This document shows positions 1 to 6,375 of a stretch of 11,642 nucleotides of DNA, piece by piece (the first letter of the stretch is position 1; each line of letters begins with the position of its first letter). The notes below the pieces were generated by a model. The model had not been told where the DNA came from. It did not search any database and was given only the letters and a program-made list of their open reading frames with translations. Origin of the DNA: Gammaproteobacteria bacterium (GTDB lineage Bacteria > Pseudomonadota > Gammaproteobacteria > Thiohalobacterales > Thiohalobacteraceae); contig JACRMO010000167.1 in NCBI GenBank assembly GCA_016214925.1, positions 1 through 11,642 on the forward strand, written 5' to 3'. The translations under genes and the position numbers were made by a program.

Positions 1-2
1 CA

Positions 3-992
3 GTGGCGCAGCTCCGCCTGACTGAAACCGTCGCCATCGAGCGCACCGGTGCGCACATCCACGGCATGCACCGTCGATGTCGTCGCATCCAATTTCCAGA
101 CCTGCGGCTTGCCGTTGCGACTGGCCACCGCGGACAGCGGCAAGCGCAACACCGTCACGCCGTTCTGGACATCGCTGACGGTGGCGCTCATGCCGAGTTG
201 CAACGCGGCCTCAGCCGTATCGACCGCGATGCGCGCGGCATAGGTGCGGGTCAGTGGATCGGCCGCGGCGGACAATTCTCGCAGCGTGCCTGCGTATACC
301 TGATCGGGCCGCGCGTTGAGCGTGACCTTGAATGCCCGCGCGCCGCGTACTTGGGATAGGCTCGCCTCGGGTACATTCACTTCAATCTCGCGGTTGCCAT
401 CACGCGCAATGCGCACCACGCTCTGACCGGCGCCGACCACCTGCCCCACATTCACATCGAGGGCGGTGATCACGCCGTCGGCATCGGCCGTGAGTGTGGT
501 GTATCCCACCTGTCGGCCCGCCTCGGTGTGCGCGGCCTCGGCGGCCTTGAAGCGGGCGCGGGCCGCGTCGGCGGCGGCCTGCTTTTGATCCAATGCCGTC
601 GCCGCTATGTAGCCCTTCTCCACCAATGCGCGGAAGCGTTTGAGTTCCGCCTCGGCGAAGGTGAGATCGGCACGGGCCGCGGCGACCGCCTCAGCCGCCG
701 AACGCGCGGCCAAGTCGTAATCGGTGGCCTCGATCCGCGCCAGTGTCTGACCGGCCTTCACGATATCCCCCAGATTCACATCCCGTTCCACCACCTTGCC
801 ACCGACCCGAAATGCCAACGGGCTTTCGTAGCGTGCGCGCACCTCGCCCGCCAAGGCCAATGCTGAGTTGCGCACCTGCGCGGTCACATCGAGGACTTTG
901 ACCAGACGGACCGTTTCCGCGGGGGGCGCGGGCGGTTTACCGCAGGCCGCGATCAACAACGCAGCCGCGACCGGGAGCAAAATTTTGTACAT
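3..992 (-). CDS. RND efflux periplasmic adaptor (HlyD/MFP family), lipoprotein, partial
   Basis: Membrane-fusion subunit that would link an inner-membrane RND pump to an outer-membrane channel. I translated 330 residues before the left edge; the C-terminus and probably the pump gene lie outside. A signal peptide ends in a lipobox (LIAAC, Cys17), so the protein is probably a lipidated periplasmic protein; Gly at +2 suggests no inner-membrane retention signal. Then follow a first lipoyl half (about 56-90, with FRVGGKV and GDIVKAGQ), an Ala/Glu-rich helical hairpin (about 95-160), a second lipoyl half (about 163-198, DGVITALDVNVGQVVGAGQ), a beta-barrel (about 203-275) and the start of a membrane-proximal domain. 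The ATG at 992-990 has a strong GGAGG ribosome site (1003-1007, reverse strand) 10 bases upstream. Drug, metal or other substrate cannot be told from the adaptor alone. Confidence 0.9.
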   Translation of the reverse strand, partial: MYKILLPVAAALLIAACGKPPAPPAETVRLVKVLDVTAQVRNSALALAGEVRARYESPLAFRVGGKVVERDVNLGDIVKAGQTLARIEATDYDLAARSAAEAVAAARADLTFAEAELKRFRALVEKGYIAATALDQKQAAADAARARFKAAEAAHTEAGRQVGYTTLTADADGVITALDVNVGQVVGAGQSVVRIARDGNREIEVNVPEASLSQVRGARAFKVTLNARPDQVYAGTLRELSAAADPLTRTYAARIAVDTAEAALQLGMSATVSDVQNGVTVLRLPLSAVASRNGKPQVWKLDATTSTVHAVDVRTGALDGDGFSQAELRH

Positions 993-1066
993 GCGGGTTC
1001 TTCCTCCAAGAACGCAGTTCACCGGGCGGGCACTATTCACTGCGCGTGCCTGGTGGCGGCTTCGGC

Positions 1067-1072
1067 TATAAT
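1067..1072 (+). promoter_or_regulatory. Candidate -10 box of dedA
   Basis: A perfect TATAAT hexamer lies 34 bases before the chosen dedA ATG, in the gap shared with the divergent efflux gene. No convincing -35 hexamer is seen at 16-18 bases upstream, so the call rests on the -10 alone. Confidence 0.5.
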
Positions 1073-1106
1073 GCCGTCCCCGAGCCCTTATTGATATCCC
1101 GTGCCC

Positions 1107-1772
1107 ATGGAATTTATCACCCAATTGATTGACATCGTCCTGCATCTCGACACCCATCTCGCCGCACTGCTGGCAGACTACGGGACTTGGGTGTACGGCA
1201 TCTTGTTCCTGATCATCTTTTGCGAGACTGGCTTGGTGGTCACACCGTTTCTGCCGGGCGATTCGCTGTTATTCGTGGCCGGCGCGCTGGCGGCGAGCAG
1301 CGGCGCGACAGGCGGGCTGGATATCGGGATTCTGATGACGGTGTTGCTGGCAGCCGCAATCCTCGGCGACAACACCAACTACTGGATCGGTCATTACTTC
1401 GGACCGCGCGTGTTCCGCTGGGAGCAATCGCGTTTTTTCAACCGCGCGGCCTTCGACAAGACTCATGCGTACTTCGAGCACCACGGCGGCAAGACCATTA
1501 TCATCGCGCGCTTTCTGCCGCTGATACGCACCTTCGCCCCGTTCGTCGCCGGCGTGGCACGCATGACCTACGCGCGGTATTTTCTGCTGGATCTCGCCGG
1601 CGGCTGCCTGTGGATCGGCTCGCTCACGCTGGCCGGCTATTGGTTCGGCAATCTGCCGTTCATTAAGAACAATCTGACGCTGGTGATCCTGGCGATCATC
1701 GCGCTGTCGCTATTGCCGCTGGCGATCGGCTATCTCAAGCATCGCCGCGAGGCCGCTACATCCAGTGCTTGA
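1107..1772 (+). CDS. DedA family integral membrane protein (YqjA/YghB-like)
   Basis: DedA/VTT-family inner-membrane protein of 221 residues, the usual length. Members are needed for envelope homeostasis and some flip undecaprenyl phosphate or phospholipids. Several hydrophobic segments are visible (about 27-47, 54-64, 74-88, 155-180 and 190-210). The residues essential in E. coli YqjA and YghB are all in place: Glu40 and Asp52 in the CETGLVVTPFLPGDSLLF block, and Arg135 and Arg141 in ARFLPLIRTFAPFVAGV. The tail is basic (KHRRE). A GTG at 1101 would add only Met-Pro; I prefer the ATG at 1107 because relatives begin near this MEF. No clear Shine-Dalgarno sequence precedes either. The gene is a single unit between a divergent efflux adaptor and a convergent trpS. 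The precise substrate is unknown. Confidence 0.92.
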   Translation: MEFITQLIDIVLHLDTHLAALLADYGTWVYGILFLIIFCETGLVVTPFLPGDSLLFVAGALAASSGATGGLDIGILMTVLLAAAILGDNTNYWIGHYFGPRVFRWEQSRFFNRAAFDKTHAYFEHHGGKTIIIARFLPLIRTFAPFVAGVARMTYARYFLLDLAGGCLWIGSLTLAGYWFGNLPFIKNNLTLVILAIIALSLLPLAIGYLKHRREAATSSA

Positions 1773-1800
1773 TAGTCTGCTAGAGAAGTGCTGATTAACC

Positions 1801-1889
1801 CGTCATTCAGGATGTAGCGTAGCGAAGATCCGGAATCCAGTAGTTCGCAATAAGGCGGTTACTGGATCCTGGCTTTCGCCAGGATGACG
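1801..1889. repeat. Palindromic dispersed-type repeat between dedA and trpS
   Basis: The element is bounded by CGTCAT at 1801-1806 and ATGACG at 1884-1889. Inside are two hairpins: ATTCAGGAT (1805-1813) with ATCCGGAAT (1828-1836), one mismatch; and TCCTGGC (1867-1873) with GCCAGGA (1878-1884), perfect with a TTTC loop. ATCCAGTA near 1835-1842 also matches TACTGGAT near 1860-1867. The pattern CGTCATTC...ATCCAGT...ACTGGAT...ATGACG resembles intergenic palindromes common in proteobacterial genomes. It sits in the 148-base gap between two convergent genes, where the hairpins could limit read-through, although neither is followed by a T tract. No coding sequence is seen in the gap. Confidence 0.75.
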
Positions 1890-1920
1890 TCTTCAATGTA
1901 TCGATCAGACCTTCGCTAGT

Positions 1921-3138
1921 TTATTTATAACTCAGCCCCATCACCGTTCTGACTTCCTGCAAGGTCTCGCGCGCCACGCTACGTGCGGCATCGCAACCTT
2001 CCTCCACGATGCTGCGCACCAGACTGGGATTGCTGATGTACTGCTCGGCGCGTTCACGGATCGGTTCGAGTTCCGCGAGCACGGCATCCACGATGGGTTG
2101 TTTGCAGTCCAGACAACCGATGCCGGCGCTGGTGCAGCCCTGACGCACCCACTCGCGCACGCCGTCACCGCTATAGACCTGATGCAGCAACCATACCGGG
2201 CATTTCTCCGGCGTGCCCGGATCGGTGCGGCGCACGCGTGCCGGGTCGGTGGGCATGGTGCGCAGCTTGTGTGTGACCTGTTCCGGGTCTTCGCGCAAGG
2301 CAATGGTGTTGTTGTAGGACTTGGACATCTTCTGGCCGTCGAGTCCGACCATCTTCGACGCCGGTGTCAGCATCGCCTGCGGCTCGGGCAGGATGATGCG
2401 GCCACTGCCTTCCAGATAACCGAACAGACGCTCGCGATCGCCGATGGTGAGATTCTGCTGTTCTTCCAGCAGCGCGCGGCCCACGTCGAGCGCCGCGGTA
2501 TCGCCCTGCTCCTGATAGCGCTTACGCACCTCGCGATACAGCTTGGCGTTCTTCTTGCCCATCTTCTTGATGGCCGCTTCGGCTTTGTCTTCGAAGTCCG
2601 GCTCGCGCCCATAGAGATGATTGAAGCGGCGCGCGACCTCGCGCGTCAGTTCGACATGCGCGACCTGATCCTCGCCGACCGGCACGCCCTGCGCCTTGTA
2701 GATCAGGATGTCGGCGCTTTGCAGCAGCGGATACCCGAGGAAGCCGTAGGTGGCGAGATCCTTTTCCTTGAGCTTCTCCTGTTGATCCTTGTAGGTCGGC
2801 ACGCGCTCCAGCCAGCCGAGCGGCGTCACCATGGACAACAGCAAATGCAGTTCCGCGTGCTCCGGTATGCGCGATTGAATGAACAGCTTGGCGGTGCCGG
2901 GATTCACACCGGCCGCCAACCAGTCGATCACCATCTCCCAGACGCTCTGGGCGATGATGCTGGACGATTCGTAATGCGTGGTCAGCGCATGCCAGTCCGC
3001 GACGAAGAAATAGCATGCGTATTCATGCTGCAACTTGACCCAGTTTTTGAGCACGCCGTGGTAATGCCCCAGGTGCAGCTGACCGGTCGGACGCATGCCG
3101 GACAGCACGCGCGCATTGTGCGGAATGACGGAACTCAC
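1921..3138 (-). CDS. trpS: Tryptophan--tRNA ligase (TrpRS), long form with insertion
   Basis: Class I aminoacyl-tRNA synthetase that charges tRNA-Trp with tryptophan in the cytoplasm. With the start used here it has 405 residues, longer than the roughly 330 of E. coli TrpRS. The HIGH signature is HLGH (22-25, within RPTGQLHLGHYHG), the KMSKS loop is exact (270-274), and PVGEDQVAHVELTREVARRFN is the usual active-site block. About 70 extra residues (about 181-249) separate this block from the PEPQAML segment. A pattern C-x21-C-x6-C-x2-C (Cys313, 335, 342, 345) resembles the [4Fe-4S] site of Thermotoga TrpRS. I chose GTG 3138-3136 because a 7-base Shine-Dalgarno match precedes it; a GTG at 3147 lies inside that site. 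It is last in a minus-strand run, 93 bases after the protease gene. Confidence 0.97.
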   Translation of the reverse strand: MSSVIPHNARVLSGMRPTGQLHLGHYHGVLKNWVKLQHEYACYFFVADWHALTTHYESSSIIAQSVWEMVIDWLAAGVNPGTAKLFIQSRIPEHAELHLLLSMVTPLGWLERVPTYKDQQEKLKEKDLATYGFLGYPLLQSADILIYKAQGVPVGEDQVAHVELTREVARRFNHLYGREPDFEDKAEAAIKKMGKKNAKLYREVRKRYQEQGDTAALDVGRALLEEQQNLTIGDRERLFGYLEGSGRIILPEPQAMLTPASKMVGLDGQKMSKSYNNTIALREDPEQVTHKLRTMPTDPARVRRTDPGTPEKCPVWLLHQVYSGDGVREWVRQGCTSAGIGCLDCKQPIVDAVLAELEPIRERAEQYISNPSLVRSIVEEGCDAARSVARETLQEVRTVMGLSYK

Positions 3139-3143
3139 TCGGT

Positions 3144-3150
3144 TCACCTC
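3144..3150 (-). promoter_or_regulatory. Ribosome binding site that decides the trpS start
   Basis: Read on the minus strand this is GAGGTGA, a 7-base match to the anti-Shine-Dalgarno sequence, 5 bases before the GTG at 3138. The upstream in-frame GTG (3147-3145) overlaps the site and would have no ribosome site of its own at useful spacing. Confidence 0.7.
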
Positions 3151-3168
3151 TCACGTTTCTTCTTACAT

Positions 3169-3225
3169 GTAGCCTGGGTCGAACGATAGCGAAACCCGGG
3201 TTTCACCTCGTTCAACCCAGGCTAC
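3169..3225. repeat. 57-bp nested palindromic element upstream of trpS
   Basis: The outer arms GTAGCCTGGGTCGAACGA (3169-3186) and TCGTTCAACCCAGGCTAC (3208-3225) pair over 18 bases with one mismatch. The interior holds a perfect 14-base palindrome, GAAACCCGGGTTTC (3191-3204). The shape (GTAGCCTGGGT, then GCGAAACCC, then the inverse end) matches a class of intergenic repeats familiar in Gamma- and Betaproteobacteria. It lies between the protease stop (3232) and the trpS start (3138) on the transcribed strand, so it would fold as a strong hairpin in any read-through mRNA and could set the trpS level or mark a processing point. No T tract follows, so it is not a typical intrinsic terminator. Confidence 0.8.
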
Positions 3226-3231
3226 GCGAGT

Positions 3232-3885
3232 CTAAATCCCGACCAACGTCACCAACAGGCGTTCGAGCAAAGCCACCTGCGGACCGATGAATTGCCCGAG
3301 CATCCCGGTGATCATCAAACCCACCAGGATGAACAGGCCATACGGTTCGATACGCGAGACGGTATCCGCGAGACGATCCGGCAACAAGCCCACCAGCACG
3401 CGGCCGCCGTCGAGCGGCGGCAGCGGCAGCAGATTCAGAATCATCAGAATCGCATTCAAGTTGATGCCGATCTTGCCCATCAGCAACAGCGGTAAGCCCA
3501 GCCACGGCATGATCGTCACCAAGGTCAAACCGATTTTGGCGATCACGGCCCAGATGAACGTCATAGCCAGATTTGCCAGCGGAGCGGCGGCGGCCACTGC
3601 CGCCATATCACGGCGTGGATGTGCAAGATTGCGCGGATCGACCGGTACCGGTTTGGCCCAGCCGAAAATGAAGCCGCCCGCGATGAGCAAGATGCCGGGA
3701 ATCAGAATGGTGCCGATCGGATCGATATGCTTGATCGGGTTCAAGGACAAGCGCCCCAGCATCTCCGCGGTGCGGTCCCCCAGCCGTCGCGCCATCCAGC
3801 CATGCGCGGCTTCGTGGACCGTGATCGCGAACAACAGCGGGAGCGCCATGATGGCGGCGTATTGAATGACATTCAGTCCATGCAT
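3232..3885 (-). CDS. Site-2 protease family (M50) intramembrane zinc metalloprotease
   Basis: Polytopic inner-membrane protein of 217 residues, the short form of the M50 family without PDZ or CBS domains. The zinc motif HEAAH is at 24-28 in the first hydrophobic segment. APLAN (101-105) stands where relatives have a GPxxN block, and NLLPLPPLDGGRV (151-163) supplies the third zinc ligand, Asp159. Hydrophobic stretches near 9-23, 60-76, 96-130, 141-158 and 180-205 fit a minimal site-2 core. Such proteins cut transmembrane segments of membrane-bound proteins; the substrate here is unknown. It begins 19 bases after the yciO stop and is probably co-transcribed. The ATG at 3885 lacks a strong Shine-Dalgarno sequence. 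A TATACT hexamer (3892-3897, reverse strand) just upstream might be an internal -10, but I see no -35. Confidence 0.93.
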   Translation of the reverse strand: MHGLNVIQYAAIMALPLLFAITVHEAAHGWMARRLGDRTAEMLGRLSLNPIKHIDPIGTILIPGILLIAGGFIFGWAKPVPVDPRNLAHPRRDMAAVAAAAPLANLAMTFIWAVIAKIGLTLVTIMPWLGLPLLLMGKIGINLNAILMILNLLPLPPLDGGRVLVGLLPDRLADTVSRIEPYGLFILVGLMITGMLGQFIGPQVALLERLLVTLVGI

Positions 3886-3904
3886 TGGCGCAGTATACCT
3901 TGAT

Positions 3905-4525
3905 TCAGATGAAGGCCTCGACCACGCCCAGACCCGCGCGCACCAGCTGCGGCGCGCCTTCGGTCATGTCGAGCACCGTGGTCGGCTCGGGCGAACAACC
4001 GCCGCCATCGATGACCAGGCCGAGTTCATGTTCCAAGCGATCGCGGATGGCATGCGGATCGACTTCCGGCAAATCCTCGCCGGGCAGGATTAGCGTCGTG
4101 CTCATTAGTGGTTCGCCCAGATCCTCCAACAGCGCCTGGGCGATGGGATGATTGGGAATGCGGATGCCGATGGTGCGGCGTTTGGCGTGCTGCAACCGAC
4201 GCGGCACCTCGTGGGTGGCTTTGAAAATGAATGTGTACGGTCCCGGCGTATGCGCCTTGAGCAGGCGAAAGGCGCTGTTGTCGACTTTGGCATAGGTCGC
4301 AATCTCGGACAGGTCGCGGCACATCAGCGTGAAATTGTGTTTGTCGTCGAGGCGCCGGATGCGGCGGATGGTTTCCATCGCACTCTTGTCGCCGATCATG
4401 CAACCGAGCGCATAACTCGAATCGGTTGGATAGGCGATCACCGCGCCTTCGCGCAGAATTTCCACCGCACGGTGGATCAGCCGCTTCTGCGGATTGTCCG
4501 GATGGATTTCGAAGAACTGACTCAT
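3905..4525 (-). CDS. yciO: YciO (TsaC/Sua5/YrdC superfamily)
   Basis: Cytoplasmic protein of 206 residues, the same length as I recall for E. coli YciO, and recognisably similar throughout: it starts MSQFFEIHPDNPQKRLIH, then AVIAYPTDSSYALGC (29-43), HNFTLMCRDLSEIATYAKVDN (about 66-86), and a C-terminal half with IGIRIPNHPIAQALL and STTLILPGEDL. The superfamily includes the L-threonylcarbamoyl-AMP synthases that start t6A tRNA modification; YciO is a paralogue with reported weak activity, and its cellular role is not settled. The reading frame is open upstream to about 4939, but that part overlaps rnm in another frame; the ATG at 4525-4523 matches the family N-terminus exactly. It follows rnm after 49 bases. 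Confidence 0.95.
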   Translation of the reverse strand: MSQFFEIHPDNPQKRLIHRAVEILREGAVIAYPTDSSYALGCMIGDKSAMETIRRIRRLDDKHNFTLMCRDLSEIATYAKVDNSAFRLLKAHTPGPYTFIFKATHEVPRRLQHAKRRTIGIRIPNHPIAQALLEDLGEPLMSTTLILPGEDLPEVDPHAIRDRLEHELGLVIDGGGCSPEPTTVLDMTEGAPQLVRAGLGVVEAFI

Positions 4526-4574
4526 GGGTAGGATTCGAGAGTGTGGATGAGTGATTTCGGGAGCTGAACACTGC

Positions 4575-5432
4575 TTACTGATTGACCGCGATCGCCGGGA
4601 CATCCCAGCCCTGCCACACAGGGACACAACCTTCGGGCAACATGGGAATGCGCCCGAGTTCCACCCAGGGATTTTCCGGGCCGTGATAATCCGAACCGCG
4701 CGAGGCGCGCAGTCCGAGCGTGCGTGCCACCCCGGCCATACGCTGCATATCGTCGGTGGTATGACTGCCGGACACCACTTCGATGGCCACGCCGCCACAT
4801 TCTTTGAACTGGCCCAGCAACCGGCGCAATTTAGTCGCCGTGAGCGGGTAGCGGGCCGGATGCGCCACCACCGCCTCGCCGCCGGCGGCGTGGATCCAAC
4901 CGAGCGCCTGTTCCAGGGTCGTCCATTCGCCGGGCACATACCCCGGCTTGTTGTTCACCAGAAATTTCTTGAACACCTCGCGCACCGTACGCGCCCGACC
5001 CTGCTCGACCAGAAAATGCGCGAAGTGCGTGCGGCTGACAATGCGCCCACTGGCAAACCGCCGCGCGCCGGCAAAGGCATCAGCAATACCCGCCTTGGCC
5101 AGACGTCGACCGATTTCCTCGGCACGCCAGTCGCGGAAGGTCTGCAAACCGTCCAGACCGGCGCGGAACACGGCATTGTCCGGGTCCACGTTGAGACCCA
5201 CGATATGCACAGTCTGGGCATTCCAGGTCACGGAAACCTCGACGCCGGCGATCAGCCGCAGTGGCGTCCCGACCGCCGCCGCGCGGGCCTCGGCCAAGCC
5301 ATCGACGCTGTCGTGGTCGGTCAGGGCCAGCACGTCCACACCGACGGCGCACGCGCGCTGCACCAATTCCGTGGCGGTCAGAGTGCCGTCGGAAGCGCGG
5401 GAATGGGTATGCAGGTCATAATGCAGGGACAT
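4575..5432 (-). CDS. rnm: RNase AM / PHP-domain phosphoesterase (YciV)
   Basis: PHP-family metallohydrolase of 285 residues. The E. coli homologue YciV removes phosphate from 3',5'-nucleoside bisphosphates and acts as a 5'-to-3' exoribonuclease that matures rRNA 5' ends. The metal-binding residues are visible in order: HTHSRASDG (His8, His10, Asp15), TDHDS (Asp39, His40), Glu65 in AGVEVS, His76, HFAHF (about 136-140), His191 in VVAHPARYP, and Asp248/His250 in GSDYHG. It heads the run rnm-yciO-protease-trpS. The ATG at 5432-5430 is the only sensible start, since HTHS lies at residues 7-10. A TAGAAT hexamer lies just 6 bases before the ATG and no Shine-Dalgarno is present, so the message may be leaderless or nearly so. 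Confidence 0.94.
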   Translation of the reverse strand: MSLHYDLHTHSRASDGTLTATELVQRACAVGVDVLALTDHDSVDGLAEARAAAVGTPLRLIAGVEVSVTWNAQTVHIVGLNVDPDNAVFRAGLDGLQTFRDWRAEEIGRRLAKAGIADAFAGARRFASGRIVSRTHFAHFLVEQGRARTVREVFKKFLVNNKPGYVPGEWTTLEQALGWIHAAGGEAVVAHPARYPLTATKLRRLLGQFKECGGVAIEVVSGSHTTDDMQRMAGVARTLGLRASRGSDYHGPENPWVELGRIPMLPEGCVPVWQGWDVPAIAVNQ

Positions 5433-5438
5433 CCGGTC

Positions 5439-5444
5439 ATTCTA
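5439..5444 (-). promoter_or_regulatory. Candidate -10 box of the rnm operon, very close to the start codon
   Basis: The minus strand reads GGGGTAGAATGACCGG directly before the rnm ATG, so TAGAAT ends 6 bases from the start codon. Transcription would begin at or next to the ATG. No good -35 hexamer is seen at 16-18 bases, so confidence is limited. Confidence 0.45.
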
Positions 5445-5504
5445 CCCCAGTCCCGTTGCCGATCGCGCACCGAATATCACGCGGAAACAGCCGGGGATAC
5501 CCAC

Positions 5505-5543
5505 GCGCCCCCGGGTGAGCTCGCGAGTCCCCGGGATCCCGGG
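5505..5543. repeat. Cluster of GC-rich palindromes between rnm and the divergent gene
   Basis: GAGCTC (5517-5522), CTCGCGAG (5520-5527) and the perfect 14-base palindrome CCCGGGATCCCGGG (5530-5543) lie back to back in the 190-base gap between two divergent starts. They could be operator-like or form hairpins in a leader. Nothing else recognisable lies in this gap apart from the promoter guesses at its ends. Confidence 0.5.
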
Positions 5544-5622
5544 AATCAGTGGGGGTCATCGGCGTTGCGGCGGAAATGCGGTACCATGGCGCCTCGTTGA
5601 ACACAGGACTGATCTGCTCGGC

Positions 5623-6354
5623 ATGGGACCGCTACCCCTGGATCTCGACCAACTACAGGAACATCTTGGCGAACTGCTCGCCGAGTTGCTGCTGGGCGCG
5701 CATATCGAACCGGCACAGGAAAACACCGCCCCGATCGTCGGCGCCTTCGGCCGCGTGATCGAGGCGATGACCCGCCTGGAGAACCAAGCGCCGCTCCCGG
5801 CGGATGAGACCGCGCAGTCCGCAACGGTGCTGGGCGCGTCGGCCTACCGGCTGTTGAATATCGCCGTCGAGTGTCTGGACCCGAACGAACCGATACGCAG
5901 CACGCAACGAGCCATGCTCCACATTGGCTTCGCCTATTGGGTCGCACGGCACGGCGGAGATATTCCCGACCTCGCCGCGCTGGTGGAGGACTTGGCGCAG
6001 CTGGACAGCCGCGATGTGGCCGCCCGGGTCGATCCCGTGGAACTCACCACCGTGATGTTGACCTTGGTCGATAATTTGGCAACACGCCTGCACACGCATG
6101 ACCGGGGCGATACGCGCGATCCCTGGCGTCTGTTGCATTTGCAACTGTGTGATGCCGCCCAATGCACACAGCGGGACGATCTGATACAACACGCGCACGC
6201 GCGTCTGCTGCGGCATCTGCCCGGCGATGTCACGCGCTGCGGACACGCCGTCGCGGACACGCCCGCGGCACACGCCGCCGCGCACCCGGTACGCACACCC
6301 GGCACACGACCCAGCGACCACCGTCGCGAAAGTCACAAATCCACCCTGCATTGA
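5623..6354 (+). CDS. Uncharacterised helical protein upstream of yciB
   Basis: I do not recognise this 243-residue protein. Third codon positions are strongly G/C, as in the neighbouring genes, which supports it as real. The first 190 residues look all-helical and soluble, with no signal peptide or membrane segment: LDQLQEHLGELLAELLLGAH, then YRLLNIAVECLDP, AMLHIGFAYWVARHGGDIP and VELTTVMLTLVDNLATRL. The last 50 or so residues are rich in His, Ala, Arg, Thr and Pro and look disordered. An in-frame GTG at 5515 would add 36 residues translated from the palindrome cluster, so I take the ATG at 5623; its Shine-Dalgarno is weak (AGGA at 5605-5608, 14 bases away). It is 21 bases ahead of yciB and probably shares its transcript. 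Function unknown. Confidence 0.7.
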   Translation: MGPLPLDLDQLQEHLGELLAELLLGAHIEPAQENTAPIVGAFGRVIEAMTRLENQAPLPADETAQSATVLGASAYRLLNIAVECLDPNEPIRSTQRAMLHIGFAYWVARHGGDIPDLAALVEDLAQLDSRDVAARVDPVELTTVMLTLVDNLATRLHTHDRGDTRDPWRLLHLQLCDAAQCTQRDDLIQHAHARLLRHLPGDVTRCGHAVADTPAAHAAAHPVRTPGTRPSDHRRESHKSTLH

Positions 6355-6375
6355 TAAGCCGCGATACCCCGACGC

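Noticed and set aside
2098..3189. 363-codon open frame on the plus strand opposite trpS
   Set aside because: It mirrors a firmly identified trpS, and its product has the Arg/His/Gln/Leu-rich makeup of an antisense shadow in GC-rich DNA.
5517..5543. Cloning-vector polylinker, because SacI, NruI, SmaI and BamHI sites are clustered
   Set aside because: The order does not match common polylinkers and no vector sequence flanks it; GC-rich palindromes explain it.
4551..5600. 349-codon open frame on the plus strand opposite rnm
   Set aside because: It lies over rnm with all its metal ligands; its product has no recognisable domain and is Arg/Gly/His-rich.
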